NCBI GenBank assembly: GCA_023974075.1
Contig: CM043787.1
Location: 36,607,691-36,671,690, forward strand
From: Chaenocephalus aceratus
Lineage: Eukaryota; Chordata; Actinopteri; Perciformes; Channichthyidae
Reading direction: 5' to 3'
DNA length: 64,000 nt
Made by a program: the position numbers and the translations under genes. The notes beneath the pieces are model-generated. The model saw nothing but the letters and a program-made list of their open reading frames with translations, was not told the DNA's origin and did no database searches. Of this stretch, positions 31,741 through 49,881 are shown piece after piece; position 1 is the stretch's first letter, and every line of letters starts with the position of its first letter.

Positions 31741-33581
31741 TGCTGCACATGATGCATTGCTGGAAGCGTTGATTTCTGTATTAACTTTACCTTTGTCACA
31801 CTCCTGAACAAACTTGTGATCATAGCACCTAAGCATTTAAAAAAAAAAAATCCAGCATTTTTTTGTGTATGCACAAACAGCACATTCACATAAAATGCTC
31901 AAAGGTTTAGCCTGCGTATCATGTTTTCTGATACTTAAGGCTTGTGACAGATACTGCACGTCATAAATACACCTGATTCCTCCATAGGTAATATACTACA
32001 ATGGACTCTCTGTAGTCAAAGATCACCATATGTGCATGTGCAGTGCAAGCATAAAGTATGTCATCCTTTATGTGTCTGGGCTTTCAAGGCCATCTGGGAG
32101 GAATTATTTGACCGTTGCACCAGAGGACTCCAAACTTCAGCACAGTGATCTCCTGGGATCTGAACATGTCAGTAGGTGTGAGAGAGAATATAGGTATAGT
32201 GTACTTATAAGAAAAAGTACTTTTTTCAAGCAGGGTGAGTGCCATTCCAGAGTTTTAGCAAAGGAAAAAAAAGTATTGGCTGTGTATAGCACAGAAGATT
32301 ATTGTAAAGATCCTAAATATACATCAACAGAAGTGATATTGTGCAGAAGCACATTGTCAACATGTAAAAATAATTTACAAAACAAGGAAACCTAGACAGA
32401 GCTAAGATGTAACAGCCTGCATGTATGCCAACAGCTATGATGGTTAGGTTCAGTGCTAAAACACAACTAAGCAAGTTAAGGCCCATATTTAGTTCTCAAA
32501 GACTACTCAGCAAAGCTAGCGTTAAGATACGTTCTTGGTGTTTATCTAAAACTCTTTTCTCAGATCAAATTGATTTTACGCCTCAGATTTATTAACAATG
32601 ACAGGTACAATAACACATCTCTGTGTCTCCAGCAGCCTCTAACCTCTGCTTCATTAACAGCTTAACAGCCCTTCCACTCTCCTGTTAATACAGCTTGATC
32701 TGCTCTTTCGGTCACATCTTCTGCTTCACAAAAGTTCATGTTCACCTAACACAGATGTTTTCTCTCATTTTTGCCTGATTAGCCCAATCCCCGAGGACTG
32801 ATTAGACTCAATCAAACCGGCAAGATTGATATGTCTGTTGACTTTGTGGTCACTCAGTGCCTTCCTTTCCTCTCCTCTTCACTCCTCTTCCCTGTTTCCT
32901 CCCTTTCCTTCTATTGTACTCCTGTTGCTCTACTACTCCTCTTGTGTCTCAATATAACTCTGTTGATGAAGATTTCAACATACTTGTAGAAATATTTCTT
33001 ATTCCTTTTAAGTATTTGATGTATACATTGCTGTGGTAATTGCTTATGTGTAAGTCTTATGATTAGTGTGCTAATTGATCTTCTTGGTCAGCCTCTATTC
33101 ATAACTTGTTTTTTCTTACATCGATCATGTCAAAAGGTCTGCTGTGAAAAAGGCCGACACACTCTTTGTGTGATAACATTTTAATGGCTATTGTGTTTAT
33201 TGACGTTGAAAAGCAGCTGTTACCTTATGAGGCTAGAAATAACATCCATGCTTAGCTGCCAACCACTGCTCTGCATCCTGGGAGGCAGGAAGTTGGGTGA
33301 ACGAGGTCATTCCAGGAAAGGTGACACAGGAAGTAAACCGAGCCAAAGTGTCAGCAGTTCAGTTCCTTGATGAAGAGTCATCACAGAGGCTGAGAAACAA
33401 ATCATACATCATTCATCACTCACTGAAAAAAGAAATACAAAATAACCTAGCGCCAAGGTTGTGTGAGGTATTAAGGAGGACTTTGTTAAAGTAACAATTG
33501 TAACAACATGCACCTTCAAATCATTGTCGAAAAATATGAAAGTATCCAGTTCTATCAGAAGCAATTATGCATGACTCACCC

Positions 33582-33583
<2 letters not shown>

Positions 33584-33673
<90 letters not shown>
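33584..33673 (+). repeat. (CA)n microsatellite
   Basis: About 90 bp of uninterrupted CA. Confidence 0.98.
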
Positions 33674-33676
<3 letters not shown>

Positions 33677-34658
33677 CTGGAGAAAAGCCTGGATTTTCTC
33701 CTTGTTGTTTATTTATTCATTTATTTCTGCAGGATCTCTTCCCTCCAAGGTCAAAGGTGCAACAAAGGAATGTGTTTCCTCCGAAAAATGAAAAACTAGC
33801 ATGTCCAGCTCATACAGTGTAGACTGGGCCACAGTTCATTTAGTTTTCTGGACCCTATACCATCCTGCTTAAATTGGCATTCCACAAAATGAAATGCAAT
33901 TCTCTATAAGGTAGTAAAGCTGTGGCCTCAACTTCAAGGCAAACACTTTGAGAAAATCATTAATTTAAACTCCTTTTTTGAATCCTCTGGACATGTGTGG
34001 GTCAGAGTGCTTCCACTTTCCCTTAGCTGACCCCATCACAGCTGTAGTTGACCTCTTAACTCGTTCCCAGAGAGGCATAGTCTGGTTGGAGCCTGTGTGT
34101 GTCCTCATAAAGTTGACCTAATCTGCTTTCACCTGTACTTGTCAGTCAGTCACGAGGCCCCTCCCAGGCCTGAGGCTCCGGGCCCCTCCCATCAGAGACC
34201 TTGAAGAGTCTTGACATACTTCTGATGAACATTCCTCCCCTCTCAGGTCACAGAGACCCAACGGAAGAAGAAGAGAACATAATGGGCAGGGGGGGGGGAC
34301 AAGGAGAGAACAAGAAACCAGAAGAGAGAGACAGAAAGCAGGAGAGGATGTGTGGAGAAGTGAGGACGAGTGATAAGAGGCCCTTCCTCTTGTGTTTCCC
34401 TGCTGGGTCATCAGTGATCGGCTTGGCACTGGAGATCCTGAACACCTGTTCTCTGCAGCAGATGTTAGCAAACTATCTCTCACTCTGTCATCCATCTCGA
34501 GGTTACAGTATGATGTCCTGCTTGAAATGCAGTCAGCAACTTTGGAGACACAATTTTGGAAAACTGTTTCACTTGACCTTGTTTAACCCAAAAGTTAAAA
34601 AAAAGTTTGAATTTTGCAGGATGTAGATGAAGATGAAATGGGAAATAAGTGAAATCAC

Positions 34659-34661
<3 letters not shown>

Positions 34662-34712
<51 letters not shown>

Positions 34713-34741
34713 CACACGCACGCACGCACGCACGCACACAC
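34662..34741 (+). repeat. Compound (CA)n(CGCA)n microsatellite
   Basis: A CA array followed by several CGCA units around 34716-34738, mixed with CA. Confidence 0.96.
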
Positions 34742-35478
34742 TTTTTAGCAGAGGAAGCCTCAATCTTCTGAACCTCCTCCTCCTTCCTTCTGCTCTCTTT
34801 GACACATCACCGTCTTCCGCATTTGCAGCGACAGCTTATAACCAACAACTAATGGTGAGGATGAAAACACAGGACATCAGGGGCGAGAGGAAAAGGCCAG
34901 CCGAATCCGGTGATGGTGCTGCTCGTAAAGAGACGCCTGGAATAATGGGAAAGGAATGTAGTGTAACGACTCCCCTGGGACATCCAGCCGAAGGCCCTCT
35001 GGCTCGAGAACAACAAACGGGAACGCTTGAGGAGCACAGGGTGCACACATAAGGGCTTTAACAGCACCCCCCCCCCCCTGCCCCATTCACGCACATACAC
35101 TCATAGATCCACACAAACACACACTCACAACCCCCCCTCACACACACACCACCCCCTTCCTGTGCCGACCTACTGGAGTCGGCTGTTGTTGTTGGCTGCC
35201 TGCCACCTTCGGAAGAAGCGCGCCCTCAGCCTCTCCCCCTCTCCCCCTCTCTTTACTCCCTTCTTCCCTCCCTCTCTCACTTTGGAGCAAGCTGCCAGGG
35301 AAATGCTGATGACATGACATCTTCAGAGAGGTCCCTAGAAAGAGTGATTACCGCCCACCCTCGTCTATATCAAATAATCCTATTCTTTGTCTACCACCCC
35401 ACCTTAGAGTCTATTCAACACTCAATATCCACCACATCTAACAGGCTGTCACCTTGCTGTCTCCATCTCCTATCACCC

Positions 35479-35481
<3 letters not shown>

Positions 35482-35551
<70 letters not shown>

Positions 35552-35575
35552 TGCGTGCGTGTGTGTGTGTGTGTG
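35482..35575 (+). repeat. Compound (TG)n(CGTG)n(TG)n microsatellite
   Basis: A block of about seven CGTG units (35533-35560) is flanked by TG on both sides. Confidence 0.97.
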
Positions 35576-35826
35576 GTCATGTATTTCTCTTTATATTAGC
35601 AGCTAGATCACTTGTCCTCTGACCCAGTGAGGAGCAAATACATTTATTGTCAACCCCTGGCAAACGCATTTCCTCACATGCAGTCGCAGCTGTCAAGAGC
35701 GAGAGTTTCCTTCTCAGGTTCTGCCCTTTAACCCGTGTAATCATAGGCGGCTCGTGAGGCTCAGGTTTGGGAAGGCTAAATAACTTGTTTTACCTGATGC
35801 TACCCGGCCGCCTCCGGCGTCTATAG

Positions 35827-36613
35827 AAAAGAGATCAACTCTGAGTTGAACTCAGTGAAAGCACCGCATGCTCAGTGTGTGGAGTTTAAATATATCAAGT
35901 CATATTACAGGATAAAGAAAATATTGTTTAAACTGCCATATGCACAGAAGACGCCGACGTGTCGCACGCCACTTATCATTCATATCACATCATCAATCAG
36001 ATCATCGATCATATCATAATAATGTATCATATTTCCTTATCTGAGTCAGCTTCTCGAGCCGTATCTGGCCGTGCAACACTTACATTGTCACATACTGTTA
36101 TGCAGAAGTATTATTTTAAGCAACACATACGGTTGACGAAACACTCAACTAAAATGTAATTAAAGTCAGATCCACTCGTGTCTTAGATGGGGCAGTGATA
36201 TCATAAAACTGGTGTATGCTTTCAAACACTCGGTAGTTTATTTATTTTGTAACCAGTTGTTATATATTCACCATGCAGGTGCAACTATGTGGCTTGTATC
36301 CTGGATAATATGTTTAAGTCATGGATGTGTAAAGTTCATATTTGTCTAATATTAGTTTACTTTTCATTAATGAAGTATGACGCTGCGCTGTCAGTATACA
36401 CTTGTCCCTGTTTGTGATTCGTCAAATGTTGCTAACCCCGCCCCTTTCACGTGAACGCGCTCTTAGCTGGAGAGAGACACCCTGACCCTGGGTTGATTTA
36501 CTGAGTTGATAACCAGCGTCGTAGGACCGCTTAGCGAGATCTCGTTTGTTAGGGTTAGTTAAGATAACTCAAACATATCCAGGGTATGTTGAACTGGCTT
36601 CGTAGTACAGGGC
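35827..36613. mobile_element. Second copy of the 16.7-kb MITE-like element, without the LTR insertion, left-truncated
   Basis: The order of blocks matches 16915-17216 plus 18619-19195: AGAGATCAACTC, TCAAGTCATATTACAGGA, CCGTATCTGGCCGTGCAACA, GAAGTATGACGCTGCGCTGT, AACTCAAACATATCCAGG and a right end with CTTCGTAGTACAGG. The left terminal repeat is missing, so the copy is incomplete. Numerous substitutions and indels show that the two copies are old relative to the LTR insertion. Confidence 0.7.
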
Positions 36614-36749
36614 ACAGGTGGCTGCATAGCAGCGCTAGTCAAAGACACAAACATTATGTTATATTTTTATTTTACCAGGATGCAGTGACAAAAATAGTTG
36701 GGAAGGCTGCTTCCCTAGCCTACAGTACCCGCCGCCACAGCGTGTATTG

Positions 36750-37286
36750 CAACCCAGTCTCACGGCATTTCGTGTTCACCAACACGATTTTTAATCTATT
36801 GATTCGTGTTCACCAACACGATTTGCCCCTTTTTTTCGTGTTGTACAGCACGATTTTAAAAGCAATGTATTTCTACTGGTAACGTGTTTCGTGCCTGCAG
36901 GCTGCAGCACGTCTTTTTCTCCGGTCGGGTCGTGGAAGACCGGAAGCTGTGTGGTTCATAAAAACATGTTCTTACTCAATATCAAGCCACAATTATTGCT
37001 TTTATTTTAAATCGTATAATTTCGGACTTTTGTTGCCGTCTGTGAGGAAAATAAATGGGGCTCAGAGCCTCAGGATACTGAAATCTGTATTTTTAAATAT
37101 TTCTTTCCTTCTAATTTGTTATTCTTTTCAAAATAACACACTGTTATTTACTCACCAATAACACACAATTATCCTTGCTTTTATTTATTGGTTTAATTCG
37201 ATGGTTTAATTCCATAATCTCGGGCTTTTTTGGTGTCCGTCAGGAACTGAATTTCAAAATAAAAATAACCGGAAACAGACGTAGGC
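36750..37286 (+). repeat. Left inverted-repeat arm of the fold-back element
   Basis: 537 bp. Three short palindromes of the form TCGTGTT-loop-AACACGA lie near the outer end (36770-36787, 36804-36821, 36836-36853); the third is imperfect. Confidence 0.85.
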
Positions 37287-39203
37287 CTATAAGGGACATT
37301 TCGAACATCATTGCGATTGTCAACATTTCTGAGTTTAGGATGGCCGAAGACACTACACTACCCATAATCCCCAGCTATCGTTTAGGACTACAGTCTTTAC
37401 GCAGAGCGTCAAACAGCTGTGTGAAATGGAACGAAACCACGCCAGATTATCCAAAACTGGAATCGAACACCCCCCCAGAACTACACATGCTGGCTATTGT
37501 GTTTCGCAAAATGTTCTATGGGACGTCTCTACTGAACGTTTTCGTTTTTCCCACAATTAGAAGTTGCCATTATTAAACACATTGGTGTTATCAAATGTAA
37601 AACATATAATTAATAAATGGGTGAAAATCACTTGTGTCCATAATGCGCAGCATTAATATATACCCACATGACAGCTCATTGCTACTTTGTAATTCTACTC
37701 CACTACAATTCAGAGGTTAACCTGGTATTTTTACTCCACTGCATTTATTTGAGTTACTTTGCAGATTCTGATTAATTATGTGAAATATATAAACAACCCT
37801 TAAATCAGACTTTAGTTACACCTGAGTAAAATTCAGGTAAGGTGATTGTCAAGTGCCAACAATCAGGAGAGATATTTGATAGTTGGTGCTTGAGAAGACT
37901 AAACATGTATCTGCAATTGACATGAATGGAAACAAGTAATAAAGTATATTCATTACTCGTTATTCTCTACTAATAGTTAATTAAAGACTGTATATTATGG
38001 CTATTTTGCACATCCCTTTCAAGATTTGCAAAGGTGTATTGACATATCATACACAACTACGGTGTAGTTATGCAATGAATGAAAAACTTGGGTCACAGGT
38101 TCCTCAACAGTGCATTACAAGACATCTATCAATATGTGTGTACCACCACCATTAAACTGTCATATTCTGCACATTTCTTATTCTATCTACATACATAAGA
38201 GTATAATTAATGTGTATAATATCAGTTCAAATAAGTGCTTCAACATAGTTAACATTGCAGGAAAGCAATATATTAGACGTTAATTACTTTGTCAGGCTTA
38301 ATATTTAATATTTAATGTTTAAATAAAGGTTAATCCGTTTTTCTGCTTTGCACCTCCTCCTATTAATATCTTTGTAGCCTACATCCTGCACTAAACTGTT
38401 TTATTGTAGAGATCACTTATAGTATCTTCTTGATTTTTTATATTCTATATTTCTATATTTATACTTTCCCCCTATGAAAGTATGTACTCTTAATATTTTT
38501 TTAATCAAATATAACATAAAAACAATAATTCAATAACGTGCTTTAACCACTAGGAGGTGCACACAAGGTACACACAGCCATAACAACTTTGTATTATTAG
38601 TGTGTATGTACAACATCTGAAGATGTATAGTTGTATGCATGCTTTCACATCATTTTACAGCATATTGCTATACTATTTCAGACTCAGTATTTACATTCAA
38701 AGAAAATCAGTAATATCTTTAAAAACTACAGTCCTTTTCTATCAGCTATGCACCGTTATGGTGTAAATATAACCTATCTATGAATTAGATCAAATGTAAA
38801 AGTCAGCCGAATTAGTGTTGATACTGCAAGGAGACGTATTGTGTGAAGAGAAATTGAAGATGTTGTTTAATTGTTGATATATTTATGATCCACGTCAAGT
38901 ATTCAGTTTCGGCGCCATTTCTTCCAGTTTTTCCAAAGGTCTTCTCATCAGGGCTCTCTAAATAAAGAACTACGGCATATCTGTAATATGTAATGCAGCC
39001 GAACCGTGTATTACAATGCCGTTATGTGATGACTTTCAAAAAGAAAAGCAAGAGCACTCGGAATTAAGTATTATTTTATACTTTTAAAATGTTTTCCGGA
39101 TTTCATATAATATAAACACCAACTCCCAGCATGCATTGCGGCTAACACATCCAATCAGAGAGCTTAAAACCATAGCTGAGGATCTTGGGTAATCGCTCGA
39201 AAT
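37287..39203. other. Central unique part of the fold-back element
   Basis: Very AT-rich, with no long open frame on either strand and no recognisable transposase motif. Confidence 0.5.
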
Positions 39204-40699
39204 GCCTACGTCTGTTTCCGGTTATATTTATTTTGAAATTCAGTTCCTGACGGACGCCAAAAAAGCCCAAGATTATGGAATTAAACCAATAAATAAAAGC
39301 AAGGATAATTGTGTGTTATTGGTGAGTAAATAACAGTGTGTTATTTTGAAATAACAAATTAGAAGGAAAAAAAGATTTAAAAAATACAGATTTCAGTATC
39401 CTGAGGCTCTGAGCCCCATTTATTTTCCTCACAGACGACAACAAAAGTCCGAAATTATACGATTTTAAAAATAAAAGCAATAACTGTGGCTTGATATTGA
39501 GTAAGAACATGTTTTTATGAACCACACAGCTTCCGGTCTTCCACGACCCGACCGGAGACAAAAGGCTTGTTTGAGACACATTGCGGCTCTCCTCGAAAGT
39601 AGACGAGAGTAGCCGATCGCAGCCGGGGGAGGTGTCAAAAAGCTTGCCTGAAGTCGGACAGCTCCGAGTCGGCTTCTTCTTCTTCATCTTCTTCTTTGCA
39701 TTCTTCTTCTTCTTCTCTCTCGGTTTTTTGGCGGATTGCAATTTGCAAACAACTTGAAGGTGCATACCGCCACCTCCGGAGTCGGCTTGACTCGGTTTGC
39801 ATTTATAAAGAATGCACACATGTGTTTAATCGTTAATGTCAGATATGTACTAAGTAAATACATTTGTTCCTGCTCAAGATTAGATTAAACTTTATTGTTA
39901 TTGCACAGATTACAGGTACTGAGACAACGAAATCTAACCATGTGCAACAAGCAGTAAAGTGAAAAGTAATGTACACCATCTACAGAATAAAATATAGAAT
40001 GAATTGAATGATGAATAAACAGTGTGTATGAATACACTAGATATCAGCCTGTGAGCAGTATGAACAGTGTGTATGAATATGCTAAGATATATAAAGTATG
40101 AAAACGGTAAGCAGTATAGTATAAAATATATAGATATTAATTTCATGATGATAAACAATGATGACAAATGGGAATGGATGTGGCGACGTAGAACTGACAC
40201 AAAACAACAACACACTTTTGCCAGCCAATTGGAGAGTTTCATCAGCAGCACGTGGTAAAAACCACAAATGAGCGCTCAGCTCGAGATACCAGCGAGCCGT
40301 TTCCCATCAAGCATTTCGCTTCCGCAGCTCGTGGAGAGCAACTGTGCCAACTCGCCTCGCCTCGCTCTCAAGGCTGCGGGCGTCTTTGTCCCGCGATATT
40401 TCAAAGTCTCATGTGGGCGGGCCTCCAGAGCAAGTCGGACAAAATGACTAACCATCATGCAACGCACTAGCAAGACGTTGATCGCAACTGCGCAGGTCTG
40501 CGCAGGTCTTGCTTGTCTCAAACAAGCCTAAAGACGTGCTGCAGGCAGCCTGCAGGCACGAAACACGTTACCAGTAGAAATACATTGCTTTTAAAATCGT
40601 GCTGTGCAACACGAAAAAAGGGGCAAATCGTGATGGTGAACACGAATCAATAGATTAAAAATCGTGTTGGTGAACACGAAATTCCGTGAGACTGGGTTG
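39204..40699 (-). repeat. Right inverted-repeat arm, interrupted
   Basis: Inverse of 36750-37286, split at the point equivalent to the A-run following CACGTCTTTTTC of the left arm by the element at 39563-40529. Confidence 0.85.
39563..40529. mobile_element. Nested TIR element inside the right arm
   Basis: The ends are AGGCTTGTTTGAGAC and GTCTCAAACAAGCCT, perfect inverted copies over 15 bp. AAA flanks both sides (39560-39562 and 40530-40532), and the unoccupied left arm has the A-run once, consistent with a 3-bp target duplication. A 3-bp duplication is usual for PIF/Harbinger, although their usual target is TWA, so the class is tentative. The interior has a TTC-rich simple tract (39674-39720) and a block resembling a fish dispersed repeat (TTAGATTAAACTTTATTGTT near 39880). 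No transposase was found. Confidence 0.7.
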
Positions 40700-40869
40700 T
40701 GTAATCACATGTGTGTGTTTCCGTGTCTCTGTGAGCGGAGTGTTCAAGCCAGGTAGGAAAGCCCCTTGTCTCCTGTTCATTTTTACTCCAGGGAACAAAG
40801 GTGCTGTCTGATACATGAGGTGCACACAACTTACATAAGGAGTCTTTAATTCCCTGCTTACACACAAGA

Positions 40870-40892
40870 ACACACACACACACACACACACA

Positions 40893-40944
<52 letters not shown>

Positions 40945-40956
40945 CACACACACACA
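40870..40956 (+). repeat. Compound (CA)n(CGCA)n(CA)n microsatellite
   Basis: About ten CGCA units (40893-40932) are flanked by CA on both sides. Confidence 0.97.
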
Positions 40957-46696
<5,740 letters not shown>

Positions 46697-46992
46697 GACA
46701 GAGAGGAGAGAGAGAGGAGAGGAGGAGAGAGACGAGAGGAGAGAGGACAGAGAGAGAAGAGAGGCGAGAGAGAGAGTGGAGAGACGAGAGAGGAGAGCGA
46801 GACGAGAGAGAGAGAGACAGACAGACAGGGGGCGAGAGGAGAGAGCGGAGAGAGAGAGGGAGACAGAGAGCCGAGAGAAGGAGAGAGGGGGAGAGAGAGA
46901 GAGCGAGAGAGAGAGAGGGAGAGGAGAGCGGAGAGAGGAGGGAGACGAGAGAGGAGAGGGAGAGAGGAGAGAAGAGACAGACAGACAGACAG

Positions 46993-47038
<46 letters not shown>

Positions 47039-47135
47039 CAGACGAGACGAGCGGAGAGAGAGAGAGGGAGAGAGAGAGAGAGAGAGAGAGGGAGAGGAGA
47101 GAGAGACAGAGAGAGGACAGAGAGGACAGACAGAG
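46697..47135 (+). repeat. GA-rich purine tract
   Basis: About 440 bp almost wholly A and G, built of irregular GAGA, GGAGA and GACA(GACA) units. It produces long Arg/Glu-rich frames on plus and Ser/Leu-rich frames on minus, which reflect composition only. Confidence 0.95.
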
Positions 47136-48649
47136 GGTAGGGAAAGCCAATGAGAGCACTTTTATAAAGCAATTTGACCAGACTCCTCAAAGGCTCAGAG
47201 GATGGGGTTACAATTTCTTTCCTTGTTAAATTTCCCCCTGCTCTGTTGAGAAGAACACAATCATGTTACTTTGCTGCCATCATGAGGCCGAAAAATCAAA
47301 ATCAACTACTAACTGTCCATCCATACAAATCACAGTTACATTCTAGAGGTTGCATTCGAACACCATACTATTCAATATGCCAGAGAAATATGTAGTAAAT
47401 ACCAATACATGGTAAATGCAGTATGCCAAAAATATCAGTATACTTCATCCAGTTGCATTTTACTGTTTGCGAGCCAGTATGCTTTTTCTTTTACCGCTTG
47501 TGCAGCAGATATATGAGCAAGAGGGTCAAATTGTATGGCGGATTGTTATGATGAGGTAGTATGCTCCAATTTTCACACTGCATGCAACAGTAAATACTTT
47601 GTAACGGAAGCTGCAATAATATGTGATTTGTCACACAAACGATTATGCGTCTTAAAAAAGACTTGTCTTGGGAAATGTTGAATATAAGTTCAACGGAATT
47701 CATGAATGTTGGGAGCAGCTCATACCTAAAAAGTGGGAAAAATATAAGGTCAGAATAATCAACTAAACATTGTAATGTACATATTATTCATGTCTATATT
47801 GTGATAAATATAGCTAATACAAAGAAAAGGATGCTTGATTTGTGCCATGGCGCACATGCACACTGGATCTTTGATTATAAAGAGTTTGAAATCAATGTAA
47901 AAGGAATTATGTTGTTACAATGTTGTAATTGTGTTGCATTGTTTACATATACATGTATACTGTACATCCATGAATTAAGTGCAAAGCCATATAAAAGGCA
48001 TCTATCAGTTGGTCAGGCTGGATGGATAAAGAACATATTCTCCAAAATGATGAGCAAGATTTCTGCATTGTCAATTTCAAATTCTTCTAGATATATTCTT
48101 GATGTGACATATTTCAAAGGCTATTCTGATGTGTGTGTTTCTGTAAGGCATCTCTGGTTTTGAATAGGCCTATACATAATCAAAATGTGCAAGTACTGAG
48201 ACAAACACCTACCAGAGCTGTTATGAAACATAATCAAAGAAGTCAATATTGTACTAAAAATATATTATCATTGTTATTTTCTTTTGTATCTCTACTGTAT
48301 GTATATAATCAGAACTGTTCATGTGAAAAGCAAGGAAGAGACATTGAAAAAGGCTGAGAAAGAACTCTATTTTGGTTTTAAATATCAGACAGGCAGAGAG
48401 ACTGCTGACAAACTATGTTTTTGGACATGGAGACTGACTAATAAATCGAACAAAATAAAAACATTAGGGGCAGACTGCACTCAGGGGGCACGAGTTGAGA
48501 AAGTCCTCCTCTTTTACAGCAAACATTTTGACTTGAAATCACAGGAGTAACTAATAACATAAACGACAGCTGTGTTCTATTCAAGAGTCTCAGCAAGTCG
48601 TAGCACTAAGACAGTCAGTAAGCATGCAACAAGAGGACACTAAACTACT
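47136..48649. other. No gene seen
   Basis: AT-rich noncoding-looking sequence. Around 47340-47650 several ATACT/AGTATG motifs suggest a decayed MITE, but no ends could be defined. Confidence 0.4.
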
Positions 48650-49881
48650 GCATTCGACACAGTGAACCATCAGATCCTCCTTCGCACTCTCCATGAAATT
48701 GGAGTTTCAGGCTCTGCACTTTCCCTCCTCACCTCATACCTCAAAGACCGTACCTACAGGGTAACTTGGAGAGGGTCCGAGTCCGACCCTTGTCAATTAA
48801 CTACAGGGGTCCCTCAGGGCTCTGTTCTTGGTCCCCTCCTCTTCTCCCTGTACACAAACTCGCTCGGATCTGTCATTAGCCCGCATGGTTTTTCATACCA
48901 CTGCTACGCTGACGACACCCAATTAATTCTGTCCTTTCCCCGCTCAGAGACCAGGTCGTCGCACGCATCTCTGCTTGTCTAGCTGACATCTCTCAGTGGA
49001 TGTCTGCTCATCACCTCAAGCTCAACCTTGACAAGACTGAACTGCTTTTCCTTCCGGGAAAAGATTGTCCCACTCTTGACCTGACTATCAACATCGGCAC
49101 CTCTGTTGTTTCCCCAACCCAGACTGCAAGGAATCTGGGTGTGATCCTAGATAACAACCTGTCCTTCACTGCAAACATCGCTGCTTCAACCCGTTGCTGC
49201 AGATATACGCTTTACAACATCAGGAGGATGCGTCCCCAGCTGACCCAGAAAGCGACGCAGGTTCTGGTCCAGGCTCTCGTCATCTCACGCCTAGACTACT
49301 GCAAACTCCCTCCTGGCTGGTCTACCTGCATGTGCCATCCGACCTCTGCAGCTCATCCAGAATGCAGCGGCTCGTCTGGTCTTCAACCTTCCTAAATTTT
49401 CCCACACCACTCCGCTCCTCCGCTCCCTTCACTGGCTTCCGGTAACTGCTAGAATTCACTTCAAGACACTGGTACTTGCGTACCATGCTGCGAATGGATC
49501 TGGCCCTTCTTACATCCAGGACATGGTTAAACTGTACACCCCAGCGCGTGCACTACGCTCTGCATCAGCCAAACGGCTCGCTGCACCATCGCTGATAGCT
49601 TACACACCTTCCGGCGCAGACTGAAAACTCATCTCTTTCGACTCCACCTCGAGCGATAGAATTACTAACAAAGAACTGCTAACAGAGCACTTATATACTA
49701 ATAAAGGATTGGCTTATCTACAGCCAGTTGAGTAGCACTTGAAATGCTTGGCTCTATGAAACCTGATGTACTTATATGATTCTGTTTTCTTCAAGGTTGT
49801 GTCTTCCTGGTCGAATGTACTTATTGTAAGTCGCTTTGGATAAAAGTGTCAGCTAAATGCAATGTAATGTAATGTAATGTA
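48650..49881 (+). pseudogene. 5'-truncated, frameshifted L2/CR1-type LINE (reverse transcriptase remnant with 3' tail)
   Basis: Homology starts inside the reverse transcriptase with the motif-A region AFDTVNHQ, then TGVPQGSVLGPLLF (motif B) and YADDTQL (motif C, catalytic Asp pair intact) in one frame up to about 48980. A frameshift near 48960 moves the thumb-like region (LKLNLDKTELLF, ARNLGVILD) to another frame at 49000-49395. A further disruption near 49310 shifts the rest, which includes a FSHTTPLLRSLHWLP-like stretch. The 3' end is AAGTCGCTTTGGATAAAAG followed by tandem AATGT units, typical of L2-family LINEs. No endonuclease region is present. This is a dead copy, truncated at the 5' side as is usual for target-primed integration. 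Confidence 0.9.

Larger units (their letters stand above)
28331..33583. other. No supported gene
   Basis: About 5.2 kb with no convincing exon. It includes a TG array at 30906-31006 and a possible LINE 3' remnant at 31600-31740. The rest looks unique and AT-rich. Confidence 0.45.
33674..35826. other. No gene seen
   Basis: Noncoding-looking, with compound arrays at 34662-34741 and 35482-35575 and C-rich runs near 35067. The open frames are short and composition-driven. Confidence 0.45.
36750..40699. mobile_element. Fold-back type element with ~537-bp terminal inverted repeats
   Basis: The left arm (36750-37286) begins CAACCCAGTCTCACGG and ends AACAGACGTAGGC. The right arm (39204-40699) is its inverse, ending CGTGAGACTGGGTTG, once the 967-bp insertion at 39563-40529 is removed. 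The arms align along their whole length with only scattered differences. The roughly 1.9-kb centre (37287-39203) has no transposase or other recognisable protein. The element is therefore probably non-autonomous, or its gene has decayed. The superfamily was not determined because flanking target duplications are ambiguous (at most TG). Confidence 0.8.

Noticed and set aside
39316..39819. 167-codon minus-strand frame with a Lys-rich block
   Set aside because: It spans the junction of a fold-back arm and a nested transposon, and the Lys run comes from a TTC simple tract.
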